From NCBI GenBank assembly GCA_031406155.1, contig JANOGW010000098.1, forward strand, positions 1-64,000: 64,000 nucleotides of DNA, written 5' to 3'. Made by a program: the position numbers and the translations under genes. Under the pieces are notes generated by a model that was not told where the DNA came from, searched no databases, and saw nothing but the letters and a program-made list of their open reading frames with translations. The stretch is from JACMNW01 sp031406155. GTDB lineage: Bacteria; Pseudomonadota; Alphaproteobacteria; Rhodobacterales; Rhodobacteraceae. Below are positions 41,707 to 50,724 of this stretch, piece by piece; the first letter of the stretch is position 1, and every line of letters starts with the position of its first letter.

Positions 41707-41741
41707 GGATACTTCGTCGAAGCGGCGCTAGTGTCCCGGCT

Positions 41742-41762
41742 GGGGGCCGAAGTCTGGCCCCC
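41742..41762. terminator. GC-rich hairpin, possible terminator or leader structure
   Basis: GGGGGCC (41742-41748) and GGCCCCC (41756-41762) pair perfectly around a 7-nt loop. No T-run follows, so termination would be inefficient; a leader structure for the next gene is equally possible. Confidence 0.4.
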
Positions 41763-41933
41763 GTCCGTGGCGACGCGCCCACATCGGGCAAAGCCTGTGC
41801 GTCCCTGAACAAGAAGCGGCGTTCGATCGGGATTAAACGCCTGCCCAGCCTTTCCTTTGGCACAAAGTACGACCTCACACCCCCTAGCATCCTATCCGCA
41901 AGGATGGTTACACAGAACCAGATGGAGCAAACC

Positions 41934-43007
41934 ATGCAGATGATGAAAGCCGCCGTTTTCGTTGAACCGGGCCGTATCGTGCTGGAGGATAAACGCGTGC
42001 CCGATGTCGGGCCGCTTGATGCGCTGATCCGGATCACCACGACAACGATCTGCGGAACCGATGTGCATATCCTGAAAGGCGAGTATCCAGTGGCTCGTGG
42101 TCTGACCATCGGTCACGAACCTGTCGGCATCATCGAAAAGCTGGGGTCCGCCGTGACCGGCTTTCACGAAGGCCAGCGGGTGATTGCAGGGGCGATCACG
42201 CCCAGCGGCCACAGTGCGGCCTGTCAGTGCGGCCAATCCTCACAAGACGGGCACGGAACACCGCACGGCTGGAAAGCGATGGGGGGGTGGCGGTTCGGCA
42301 ATACCATCGACGGCGCGCAGGCCGAATACCTGCTGGTGCCCGATGCGATGGGCAATCTGGCACCGGTTCCCGACAGCCTGACGGACGAGCAGGTGCTGAT
42401 GTGCCCGGACATCATGTCGACCGGGTTCAGCGGCGCGGAACGGGCCGGTATCCGTATTGGTGACACCGTCGCGATCTTTGCCCAGGGGCCGATCGGCCTT
42501 TGCGCCACGGCGGGGGCAAAGCTGATGGGGGCCACCACCATCTTCGCGGTTGACACCTTGACCAACCGGCTTGCCATGGCGAAAAAGCTTGGTGCAGACC
42601 ATGTGCTGGATTTCAAGAAAGTTGACCCTGTGACCGAGATCATGCGCCTGACCGATGGGCGTGGCGTCGATGTGGCAGTCGAGGCTTTGGGTACACAAGC
42701 GACGTTCGAAGCCTGCCTGCGTGTGCTACGGCCCGGCGGCACGCTATCGAGTCTGGGGGTTTATTCCAGTGATCTGACAATCCCGATTGGGCCCTTTGCG
42801 GCGGGTCTTGGGGATCACAGCATTGTCACCTCGCTGTGCCCGGGTGGCAATGAACGCATGCGCCGCCTGATGGCTGTAATCGAGACGGGGCGGGTTGATC
42901 TTGGGGCAATGGTGACGCATCGGTTCAAGCTGGATGATATCGAAAAGGCCTATGACCTTTTCTCCCATCAGCGCGATGGTGTCTTCAAAGTGGCGATAAC
43001 GCCGTGA
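41934..43007 (+). CDS. Zinc-dependent alcohol dehydrogenase, secondary-ADH type
   Basis: A 357-residue medium-chain dehydrogenase. Catalytic zinc ligands C40 (ICGTDVH), H61 (GHEP) and D159 (CPDIMSTGF) follow the pattern of the Thermoanaerobacter/Clostridium secondary alcohol dehydrogenases, which lack the structural zinc. Here too the four-Cys lobe is absent and replaced by a CQCGQSSQDG loop, followed by G-W-R-F-G-N. The nucleotide fold has Q-G-P-I-G-L and an Asp after strand 2 (FAVD), which favours NAD over NADP. Role (inference): disposal of reductant during fermentation, with the Pta gene 36 nt downstream. GGAG precedes the ATG at 41934; an earlier ATG at 41904 is less well placed. Confidence 0.87.
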   Translation: MQMMKAAVFVEPGRIVLEDKRVPDVGPLDALIRITTTTICGTDVHILKGEYPVARGLTIGHEPVGIIEKLGSAVTGFHEGQRVIAGAITPSGHSAACQCGQSSQDGHGTPHGWKAMGGWRFGNTIDGAQAEYLLVPDAMGNLAPVPDSLTDEQVLMCPDIMSTGFSGAERAGIRIGDTVAIFAQGPIGLCATAGAKLMGATTIFAVDTLTNRLAMAKKLGADHVLDFKKVDPVTEIMRLTDGRGVDVAVEALGTQATFEACLRVLRPGGTLSSLGVYSSDLTIPIGPFAAGLGDHSIVTSLCPGGNERMRRLMAVIETGRVDLGAMVTHRFKLDDIEKAYDLFSHQRDGVFKVAITP

Positions 43008-43043
43008 TACTGTGGACACAACGCAGATCTGGGTAACGTCAGC

Positions 43044-43994
43044 ATGAATGAGATGAATGCAGAGGCGGGCGAACGCTCGCAGCTTGACTGGCTGCTGGCG
43101 CGGGTGGCAGCACACGCACCGCTGCGCACCGCCGTTGTCCATCCTTGCGATCCCGTCTCGCTTGGTGGTGCGATGGAAGCCTGGCGGATGGGTCTTATCC
43201 AGCCGATCCTTGTGGGCCCAGCCGGCAAAATTGCCGCAGCGGCCCAACAGGCTGGCGAAGATCTGGACGGGATCGAAATCATTGCGACCGAGCACAGCCA
43301 CGCCGCAGCCGAAGCGGCCTGCCGGATGGCGCGCAGTGGTGACGTTGGTGCGATCATGAAGGGCAGCCTGCACACTGACGAATTGTTGGCCGCCGCAGTC
43401 AATGCCGTCTCCAGCCTGCGCACGGATCGGCGAATGAGCCATGTGTTCGTTTTTGATGTCCCGACCTATCCGCGCCCGCTTTTCATCAGCGATGCGGCAA
43501 TCAACGTCGCACCCGACCTTGCCAGCAAAATGGACATTGTCCAGAACGCCATCGACTGTGCGCTCGCCTTGGGCACCGTGATGCCGCGCGTGGCAGTGCT
43601 GGCCGCGACGGAAACCGTCAACCCCGACATGGTCGCGACGATCGATGCGGCGGCATTGGCCAAAATGGCCGACCGTGGTCAGATCGTCGGCGGGCTGGTC
43701 GACGGACCGCTCGCATTTGATAACGCAATCTCAAAAACTGCGGCTGACATGAAGCGGATTGTTTCAGAAGTCGCGGGTATTGCCGACGTCCTGATCGCCC
43801 CCAACATTGAGGCCGGCAACATGATCGCCAAACAGCTGACCTATCTGGCCAATGCGCAATCTGCGGGTATCGTGATGGGCGCGCGAGTGCCGATCATCCT
43901 GACCAGCCGTGCCGATGGCCGCCTGTCGCGGATGGCGTCCTGCGCCACAGCGATATTGGTGGCGCGGCATGAAAGATCGAAAGCAATCCGTTGA
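43044..43994 (+). CDS. Phosphate acetyl/butyryltransferase
   Basis: A 316-residue enzyme of the phosphotransacetylase/phosphotransbutyrylase family that moves an acyl group from CoA to phosphate. Visible blocks are I-M-K-G-S-L-H-T near 110, F-I-S-D-A-A-I-N near 148, G-P-L-A-F-D-N-A-I near 225 and A-P-N-I-E-A-G-N near 252. All belong to the short single-domain Pta form. It follows the alcohol dehydrogenase by 36 nt. Acetate kinase, its usual partner for making ATP from acetyl phosphate, is not in the window. The acetyl or butyryl preference cannot be read from sequence. Confidence 0.88.
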   Translation: MNEMNAEAGERSQLDWLLARVAAHAPLRTAVVHPCDPVSLGGAMEAWRMGLIQPILVGPAGKIAAAAQQAGEDLDGIEIIATEHSHAAAEAACRMARSGDVGAIMKGSLHTDELLAAAVNAVSSLRTDRRMSHVFVFDVPTYPRPLFISDAAINVAPDLASKMDIVQNAIDCALALGTVMPRVAVLAATETVNPDMVATIDAAALAKMADRGQIVGGLVDGPLAFDNAISKTAADMKRIVSEVAGIADVLIAPNIEAGNMIAKQLTYLANAQSAGIVMGARVPIILTSRADGRLSRMASCATAILVARHERSKAIR

Positions 43995-44128
43995 CGGCGG
44001 CGAATTTGCAGCCATAGCTGGGGACACACTGCAGCGCCTTGACCTGCTGAAGCCATCCAAGACGGTCGCAGAGTCGTCGAGACGCCAACCGGACGTCTGT
44101 ATGACATGATCTGAGACTGGGCACGCAG

Positions 44129-45385
44129 ATGCAAGAAATGGACCTGTTCTCCCGGCTTGCGGTCGCCCTGGCCATTGGTCTGATGGTCGGGATCGAACGT
44201 GGCTGGCGGGCGCGCGATGCCGAAGATCACCTTCGGGCTGCGGGGCTGCGCACCTTTGGGCTGTCCGGCCTTATGGGCGGAATTTGTGGCGTCCTGACCT
44301 GGCCGCTTGGCGTGCAGATTGTCGGCATCGCCTTTGTTGCCTTCAGCGCGGGATTTGGTGCCTTCAGCTGGCTGGAGGCCAAGGTGAACGGCACGGCAAG
44401 CGCCACAAGTCTGATAGCAGGGATGATCACGTTTCTGTTGGGGGCGCTGGCGACCGTGGGCGATGTGACGGTTGCCATCGCAGCGGCTGTCAGCATGACA
44501 GTGCTTCTGGCCTTGCGCGCCCAACTTCACAACTGGCTCGCCGCCATCACGTGGGAGGAAATCCGGGCCGGTCTGGTGCTCGTGGTGATGTCATTCCTGT
44601 TGCTGCCGCTGCTGCCGAACCGGGCGATTGATCCCTGGGCTGCCGTCAATCTGCACGAGGTGTGGCTGCTTGCCATCATGGTGGCGCTGATCTCGTTCGC
44701 CGGCTATGTCGCGGTGCGCATGTTTGGCGACCGGCTGGGGGTCATCGTGACGGCTGCAGCCGGTGGCCTGGCCTCGTCAACCGCGACCACGCTGACCTTT
44801 GCGCGGCTGGCGCGGGAACAGCCGGGTGCCGTCAATCTGCTGGTTGGGGGCATCCTGACCAGCGGGGCCATCATGGCGCTGCGCGTCGGCGCGATTGCAT
44901 CTGCGCTGAACCCAAATCTCTTGCGGCCGTTGGTGCCGCCGCTCGGCATTGGGGCCGCCACGCTTGGCGTGTTGGCGATGGCGTTCATCGTTGCCACGCG
45001 CCGCAAGGCCGCGGATCAACCTGGTCCCAGTCTGGTCATTGCCAACCCGCTGGAGGTCGGCACGTCACTTCGGCTTGCGGTCTACATCATCGTCGTTATG
45101 CTGGCGGCCGAACTTGTGCAGCGTGTCTGGGGCGATGCGGGCGTCCTCGTGGTGGCGGCTTTTTCCGGTGCTGCCGATGTTGACGCGATCACCCTGTCGA
45201 TGGCCCGGATGGATACCACCCGGTCCCTTGCAACCCAGGCGATCTGCGTTGCCGTCGCCGCCAACACCGTCTCGAAGGCCGCGATGGCGGCATGGGTCGG
45301 CGGTCTGGCGGTGGGTCTGCGCGTCGGACTGGCAAGCGCTGCAGCCCTGACAGCGGCACTTGGTGCCTATGTCTGGATTGGGTAG
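44129..45385 (+). CDS. MgtC/SapB-family membrane protein with DUF4010
   Basis: A 418-residue polytopic protein. The N-terminal MgtC/SapB domain (about 1-130; G-L-M-V-G-I-E-R-G-W and L-G-A-L-A-T-V-G) is followed by a DUF4010 half with about eight helices (about 140-418) and a glycine-rich T-x-x-A-G-G-L-A-S-S-T-A-T-T-L motif near 215. MgtC proteins help cells at low Mg2+ or acid stress in pathogens; the fused DUF4010 form is common in environmental bacteria and its role is unproven. It starts 134 bp after the Pta gene without a FixK-type box, so co-transcription is uncertain. Confidence 0.85.
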   Translation: MQEMDLFSRLAVALAIGLMVGIERGWRARDAEDHLRAAGLRTFGLSGLMGGICGVLTWPLGVQIVGIAFVAFSAGFGAFSWLEAKVNGTASATSLIAGMITFLLGALATVGDVTVAIAAAVSMTVLLALRAQLHNWLAAITWEEIRAGLVLVVMSFLLLPLLPNRAIDPWAAVNLHEVWLLAIMVALISFAGYVAVRMFGDRLGVIVTAAAGGLASSTATTLTFARLAREQPGAVNLLVGGILTSGAIMALRVGAIASALNPNLLRPLVPPLGIGAATLGVLAMAFIVATRRKAADQPGPSLVIANPLEVGTSLRLAVYIIVVMLAAELVQRVWGDAGVLVVAAFSGAADVDAITLSMARMDTTRSLATQAICVAVAANTVSKAAMAAWVGGLAVGLRVGLASAAALTAALGAYVWIG

Positions 45386-45833
45386 TCCGCTGCCAGATCG
45401 CGCCCCGTTCGTGGCCGGGCGTTCAGCGGGCGGGTTCATTGCAGGCTTTTGCCCCCGGCATGAACTGCTCCGGCTATATCCTGTGAAGCAAGGCTCTTGG
45501 CGAGCTGCCCGTGATGGAACGAAGCGGCAGAATACCTAGACCGCGTCGTGCCCTGACTTCTGCGCGCGGGCAGTGCGGCGGGCCATGGAATACCGCGATG
45601 CGTATCCGAACGACGCTGCGGCGGCGCTTCTTTGGCGCAAGCCGTATCCAGCGATTGCGCCTGTCTCATCGAGATCGGCTCAACGGATCCTTATCGGTGC
45701 AATTGACGGAAATGACCAAAGGGCGCACACTGGAGGCAGCAGATTGGTAATTCAGCGCGAGTTGGGTGAATATGATGCGATTTATTTACCTATTTCATTT
45801 TGCAAATGCGTATTCTTGCCATCGGGCAGTGTC
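45386..45833. other. Intergenic region before the heme peroxidase
   Basis: 448 bp without a supported gene. The last 80 bp (about 45750-45830) are markedly A+T-richer than the surroundings and probably contain the peroxidase promoter. The peroxidase frame stays open back to 45573, but that part has no ribosome site and reads like non-coding sequence. Confidence 0.55.
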
Positions 45834-47600
45834 ATGATCGACATGGCGTCCCTGCATGGTGCCGGCTACCGCGTTGTTCTGCGGGAACAATCAGCCGCGT
45901 CAGATCGCGTCAGGCAGGCCGATCTGTTCGGTCCTGATGGATTGATCAACCCCTTTGATGATCCGGTTGTCGTCAGCATAGTACTGACGGAGCGCGGCTC
46001 TGCCCTGCGAATCAGCGACGACGTTGCCCGGCGGATCGATGATCTGATCGGTCGAAGCCAAGGCACGCCTCCGCCATCCGGCCCGACTGCGGCTATCCGG
46101 AGTGCCGCCCTGCTCCGCATTTATTCAAGATTGGCCGCGATGGCCCCTGCGGCGGACGAAAACATGCTCGACCGGCTTGGGCGGCTTGGTGATGCGCTGC
46201 TGAAAAGTTTTGGCTTTGCCGGGTCATCGGAACTACCAAAATCGATGACGAAAACGCCCGCTGCCTACACCTATCTGGGGCAGTTTCTGGCCCATGAGAT
46301 GACCGTGTATCACCCGACCGGGTCCAACCGCCCGCCGTCCATGATCCTGGCTATCGACAGCGCCATCGATCTGAAAACCATCTTTCTGCGCCCCTTCAAT
46401 TTTCCCAGGACACTGCCCGAAGGCGTACAAGAGGCCGAGGGGCTGATTTTAAGCGAGACTATCCTGGATTCCGGCACCAGGTTTCCGGGCAGCGGGCTTG
46501 ATGACGTTCCGCGCAGGCCGGACGGGTGCCCTATTCTGTTTGAGCCGCGCAACGATCAGAACCTCGCGGTTTCGCAAACTCATGTCGCGGTGACCCGGTT
46601 TGCGCAGGCCGCGATGCGTATCTTGCAAAAATCGGGGCTCAGCGAGGATGATCTGCACCGCACGGTGATCAGACATTTCCAGTCGGTCGTGCTGCAAGAT
46701 TACCTTCCCCGCATCGTAGACCCGGAAACATATGCCGATGTCATGGAGCATGGCCGGGTCTATGTTGCCCCGTCGAATGGCAACGATCCTCTGACATCGT
46801 TCTACGTTCCCACCGAGTTTTCCACGGCAATCTTCCGTTTCGGCCATGCGATGGTGCAGGATTGCTATGCACCATGGAATACCGAAAACCCCGACAAGAC
46901 AGTGCAAAGCGCGCTGGCGTCAGACCTGCTGGGATTTTCGTTCGCGGGCGGTGCGCTGACCCGTGGCAGGCTTTTGCAATCATGGACGACAGACTGGGGG
47001 CATATGCTTGGACACCCCGGGGAAACTCCCAACATGGCGCGGGCGATCGGTACCGCGCTCAGTGAAAGCCTGTTTTGCCTGCCAGAAGATTTGTTCCAAC
47101 CCAGCATATTTGACCGACCATGCCTTGATGCCCAGGCGTCGCGGATCAATCTTGCGCGGCGCACTCTGCTTGCCGGTGCCTTGACGAACCTGCCGACGGG
47201 CCAGACCCTCGCCCAGCTTGTCCAGACCGAACTGGACCGCGCAGGCTCGCCCTGTCGCATCCCGATCCTGCCGCCGGACGCGTTGGTGATACCGGATAAC
47301 CAGCACGCCACTGACATCATGCTTGAAGGGGAGGTTGGCGCGCGGTTCGTGGATCAGACCCCGCTTTGGGTATATATCCTGCGCGAGGCGGCAATATGCG
47401 GTGACGGAAACCGCCTTGGCCCACTGGGAAGCCGCTTTGTCGCCGAAACGCTGAGCGCGGCCGTCGAGGCAAGCGGCACCGGAATGATCGTAAAGGGCAT
47501 CCGCCAGCGGTTTGAGCCATACCCCAATTTTGGCGGTCGATCCAAAGACAAGTTCGACTACGCAGACCTTTTGACGTTGGCTTTCAATACAGGGTTTTAG
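45834..47600 (+). CDS. Animal-type heme peroxidase family protein
   Basis: A 588-residue peroxidase/peroxinectin-like domain. The distal pair is Q150 and H154 in YLGQFLAHEMT, the distal Arg lies in EPRNDQNLAVSQTH (R239), and the proximal heme ligand is H338 in FRFGHAMVQD. The core heme-pocket residues are therefore complete. The E usually found after R-x-N is D here. No signal peptide is seen at the chosen start, so it may be cytoplasmic or leave by a non-Sec route. Substrates of bacterial members are mostly unknown; halide or phenol oxidation is possible. ATG 45834 or 45843 is the likely start. The 158-residue gene follows after 30 nt with a good ribosome site, suggesting a pair. Confidence 0.8.
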   Translation: MIDMASLHGAGYRVVLREQSAASDRVRQADLFGPDGLINPFDDPVVVSIVLTERGSALRISDDVARRIDDLIGRSQGTPPPSGPTAAIRSAALLRIYSRLAAMAPAADENMLDRLGRLGDALLKSFGFAGSSELPKSMTKTPAAYTYLGQFLAHEMTVYHPTGSNRPPSMILAIDSAIDLKTIFLRPFNFPRTLPEGVQEAEGLILSETILDSGTRFPGSGLDDVPRRPDGCPILFEPRNDQNLAVSQTHVAVTRFAQAAMRILQKSGLSEDDLHRTVIRHFQSVVLQDYLPRIVDPETYADVMEHGRVYVAPSNGNDPLTSFYVPTEFSTAIFRFGHAMVQDCYAPWNTENPDKTVQSALASDLLGFSFAGGALTRGRLLQSWTTDWGHMLGHPGETPNMARAIGTALSESLFCLPEDLFQPSIFDRPCLDAQASRINLARRTLLAGALTNLPTGQTLAQLVQTELDRAGSPCRIPILPPDALVIPDNQHATDIMLEGEVGARFVDQTPLWVYILREAAICGDGNRLGPLGSRFVAETLSAAVEASGTGMIVKGIRQRFEPYPNFGGRSKDKFDYADLLTLAFNTGF

Positions 47601-47630
47601 CGAAACATCATTGAACAGAAAGGGAAAAAC

Positions 47631-48107
47631 ATGGCCGATATCGTCGTTCTGGATACCGATCAGACTACGGACACGAAAAAAAGGCAGTTTGGCATGCTAC
47701 TGCTGGGCGAAACCTTCAACAAATATTTCCAGATCGCGGGCCTGACCGGTGACGCAATCGTCAACAAGACGATTCAGGAGATCATCGCCAAGGGTCCGAA
47801 GTATGTCGTGACCTACAAGACCGAAGCCAACGTACTGAGCGTCAAGGGCAATCCGGACAAGGGAAAATACTACTACAAACCAAGCGATCTGACTGCAATT
47901 CTGAAGTTGCGCGCGACGCGCGACAAGCAAGACAAGGTGGACGGTGAAGATGTCGATGTGATGCACATCGCCCTGTCGGAGGGCAACAATAGCCTGCTCG
48001 CGCCCGGCAATTACCTGTCAAAAGTGATCACTGATCTGGGTGCTCCAGACAGCGAGGAACATCGCAAATACCTGCTGGGCACCATCACCTTCCGTCGGTG
48101 CCGCTGA
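47631..48107 (+). CDS. Unrecognised 158-residue protein paired with the peroxidase
   Basis: A soluble, lysine- and aspartate-rich protein with alternating helix and strand. It has an acidic start (A-D-I-V-V-L-D-T-D-Q-T), an L-L-L-G-E-T-F-N-K-Y-F block, K-Y-V-V-T-Y-K-T-E-A-N-V-L-S-V-K-G-N, a YYYK tyrosine run and a short basic C-terminus FRRCR. No signal peptide, membrane helix or known motif was seen. AAAGGG stands before the ATG, and the gene begins 30 nt after the peroxidase stop. It could be a partner, substrate or immunity-like protein for the peroxidase; nothing in the sequence decides this. Confidence 0.7.
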   Translation: MADIVVLDTDQTTDTKKRQFGMLLLGETFNKYFQIAGLTGDAIVNKTIQEIIAKGPKYVVTYKTEANVLSVKGNPDKGKYYYKPSDLTAILKLRATRDKQDKVDGEDVDVMHIALSEGNNSLLAPGNYLSKVITDLGAPDSEEHRKYLLGTITFRRCR

Positions 48108-48217
48108 CGCAAGGTGTGGGCTGTAGGTACTGCAAAACCGTCATGAGTGCCGATCTGATCTGGGTCAGTCGAAGGTCGGTCGCAGCCAGTGCGGTGGCGC
48201 GTGCCGGTTCGACCGCC

Positions 48218-50692
48218 TCAGGTCTGTTGCAGGCGGACCGGCTGCATCGCCTGACGCAGTGCGTCGGCAACGGCGCTGCGGTCGGCGGGGTGGCGGATCG
48301 GATACGCCTGAACGAACCACGCGTGAACTGCCTCGGCGTGGGCTGGCCCGTCACCGGCCCAGACCCGGGCCACGACCGCCAGCATCTGCTGGAAAGCCGC
48401 CCGGGCCTCGGTCATCCGGCCCTGCTGCACGAGGGCGGCGGCGAGCCAACCCTGATTGTCGACGATCTGGTCACCGGACCGCCGGGCCGCCGCCTCGGTA
48501 CCTGGTGCATCCCCCCCAAGAAAACGGACTGCAGCGGCATAGCACCACTGATGCGGCCGCATCATGGGCGCAAGCCGGATCGCGTCATCAAGAATGCCGC
48601 CCGCCCGGGCGTGATCGCCAAGGAACGCATACCCCATAGCCGCCGAAATCGTCGTGTTGGGGCTGTAGGGATTAAGCGACATCGCAAGGTCAAGATGGAC
48701 GGCGGCCTGATCGAACATGCCGGTCAATGCCGCACTCCAGGCCAATGCCAGATGGTTGCGCGCATCCAGCGGATCAAGATCGACGGCGCGCATGGCGAAA
48801 CGATGCGAATCCGCGTCATCCTGCGCGGTCCTGTGCCGCCCCGGTTGCAGAATATGCCGCACGTTGAAGATACTCGCCAGACTGGCATAGGTCGGGGCGA
48901 AACCGGGTGCCCGTTCGATCAGGCGGCGAAAGATCATCTCAGCCTCAGCCTCGGCCTCTGGCGTCCAGCGCAGCAAAAGCGCCTCGCCCTTCAGCCAGTC
49001 GTCGTAGTCTGCCACCCTGTCTGGCACATCGGTGATCGAGCGCGACAAACGGTCTGCCGACACATAGATTTCCAGCGCCGAGGCAATACGGCCAATCACC
49101 TGCCCCTGACACTTTCGCCATTCCCGCTGGGTCAGCGAGAAACTTTCGCTCCAGGCTATCCGCCCGGTTGCGGGTTCGATCACCCGAAGTTGCAGCCGCC
49201 CCGCGTTTCGGCTGGTTTCATAGCTGGCCGAAATGGCATAATCCGCCGATCCCGCACTTTCGTTCTCGACATCGAAAACGGCCCAAGTGCGGAACCGGGA
49301 AAGATTGGCGATCAGGTCGGCGCGGAACTGCTGGGCAATCGTGCGCGTGATCGCCGCATCGGCGGTAAACGCGCCAACTGCAATCTGCGGAATGCGCGAT
49401 GCCGACGTCACCGGGCTGGCGGCTATTCGCGGTGCCCCAGGATCGCGCAGCGACCCCGCCAGCGCCACAACCTCTGGCCCCGGCACGGCTTCAAAGCCGC
49501 GGCGCAGATGGGCAGAAAGCCGGTCAAATTCACGCAATGCGGCCTCTTTCCAGCCGCGTGCTGCATGGTGCCGCATCAGTCCAAGCGACGCGCGCTCGTG
49601 CCCGGGTTCCAGTTGCAGCAACGCCTCGGCCGCCGCACGCAGTGCGGGCTGTTCCGCTTCAAAGCGTTCCAGACACAGTTCCAGCTTGTGAACGATGCGG
49701 TCGTGCCAGATGGTCCGGCGCACCCTCAGCCAAGAGGCCAGCAAGGGGCTTATGCTGTCCATCCCGGCCAGCAAGTCGGCAGGCACGTCGTCATGGTCCA
49801 GCAAGACGGCCTCGGTGATCCCTGCGTTCAGCGACCGCAGGACAGTCTGCAAATCAATCTCGACCGCACCAAGGTTCAATGTCAGATTTGCCTCTCCAAC
49901 TGGAAGCAAGGTGATCTGAAGATGCCCAAGCCGGGAATTCACCAACCGCCTTGCGCGGGTCAGCGCCTCGCGAGCCCGCGCAATGGGCCTGTCGGGCCAC
50001 AGCATGACAGCGAGCCTGTCGGCTGTAATCGACTTTTCGGGTTCAAGCGCCAGCGCGCCGACAATGGCCGCTGCATGGGCCGATCCCAGCACAATCTTTT
50101 CGCCCTCGACTGTGTGCACCTCGAAGCCGCCGATCAGCCGTATCCTGAGCCTGTTGTCGGTCTGGTCGGCGACGGCAGTTGCCCCCGTTTTGACCCGCAA
50201 GCGGTAAACGGCCACGCTGTCGCCGATGTTCTTCAGCATGGGATGGCCGAGCGCCTCGAACCAATAGTGCGGCGACCGTCCCACCTCTGCGACAATGCCT
50301 TGCGACACGACAATTTCGCCGGGCAGTGCCAGCGCCACGATCCGGGCCGCGATATTCACCGCGTGGCCGAATATGTCGCCATTTTCATGCCGGACCTCGC
50401 CAACATTTATGCCGATCCGAAACTTCGAGAGTGGCGCAGCCTCACGCCGGTCGATCAGCCGCAGCAGCACGTTGGCGCAATCGACAGCCGAAGTTACGCT
50501 ATCGAAAACCGCGATCCACCCGTCACCAGTGGTCTTGATAACCTGACCGCCGAACCGGATGCTGGCGCGGCGGGCACGGTCGAACGACCGTTGCACGAAG
50601 GCGATTGTGGCGGCTTCGTCGCGTTTCATACGGCCACTGAAATCGGCCAGATCCGCCACCATGATTGCCGCGAGGGGTGTATTGTTGACCAT
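48218..50692 (-). CDS. Class III nucleotide cyclase fused to BTAD-like and TPR regions
   Basis: An 824-residue signalling protein. The N-terminal cyclase homology domain (about 5-165) has metal residues D14 (MVADLADFSG) and D57 (KTTGDGWIAVF), so it may be active. Residues about 183-280 look like a winged-helix domain (G-G-F-E-V, then L-A-V-M-L-W-P-D). About 290-410 are a helical BTAD/SARP-type domain as in AfsR/DnrI activators (L-E-L-C-L-E-R, then L-x-P-G-H-E-R-A). A TolB/CadC-like region (about 430-570) and TPR repeats (about 590-800) follow. The start at 50692 is preferred over a longer frame overlapping the divergent YcaO gene, only 32 bp away, which makes it a candidate regulator of that gene. 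Confidence 0.8.
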   Translation of the reverse strand: MVNNTPLAAIMVADLADFSGRMKRDEAATIAFVQRSFDRARRASIRFGGQVIKTTGDGWIAVFDSVTSAVDCANVLLRLIDRREAAPLSKFRIGINVGEVRHENGDIFGHAVNIAARIVALALPGEIVVSQGIVAEVGRSPHYWFEALGHPMLKNIGDSVAVYRLRVKTGATAVADQTDNRLRIRLIGGFEVHTVEGEKIVLGSAHAAAIVGALALEPEKSITADRLAVMLWPDRPIARAREALTRARRLVNSRLGHLQITLLPVGEANLTLNLGAVEIDLQTVLRSLNAGITEAVLLDHDDVPADLLAGMDSISPLLASWLRVRRTIWHDRIVHKLELCLERFEAEQPALRAAAEALLQLEPGHERASLGLMRHHAARGWKEAALREFDRLSAHLRRGFEAVPGPEVVALAGSLRDPGAPRIAASPVTSASRIPQIAVGAFTADAAITRTIAQQFRADLIANLSRFRTWAVFDVENESAGSADYAISASYETSRNAGRLQLRVIEPATGRIAWSESFSLTQREWRKCQGQVIGRIASALEIYVSADRLSRSITDVPDRVADYDDWLKGEALLLRWTPEAEAEAEMIFRRLIERAPGFAPTYASLASIFNVRHILQPGRHRTAQDDADSHRFAMRAVDLDPLDARNHLALAWSAALTGMFDQAAVHLDLAMSLNPYSPNTTISAAMGYAFLGDHARAGGILDDAIRLAPMMRPHQWCYAAAVRFLGGDAPGTEAAARRSGDQIVDNQGWLAAALVQQGRMTEARAAFQQMLAVVARVWAGDGPAHAEAVHAWFVQAYPIRHPADRSAVADALRQAMQPVRLQQT

Positions 50693-50724
50693 GCCGTTCT
50701 CGCCGCCCGCCGGTACCTGTGCGC

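Larger units (their letters stand above)
41494..41933. other. 440-bp intergenic region with tandem repeats, FixK box and hairpin
   Basis: Lies between arcC and the alcohol dehydrogenase gene. It contains three 14-bp tandem repeats (41593-41634), a FixK-type box (41693-41706) and a GC-rich hairpin (41742-41762). No gene could be supported; short open frames here have no ribosome site. Confidence 0.75.

Noticed and set aside
43969..44109. A 46-codon frame after the Pta gene as a remnant of acetate kinase
   Set aside because: The translation shows none of the acetate kinase N-terminal motif and there is no ribosome site.
45573..45833. An N-terminal extension of the heme peroxidase by 87 residues
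   Set aside because: The segment is compositionally unlike the rest, has no ribosome site and includes an A+T-rich promoter-like stretch.
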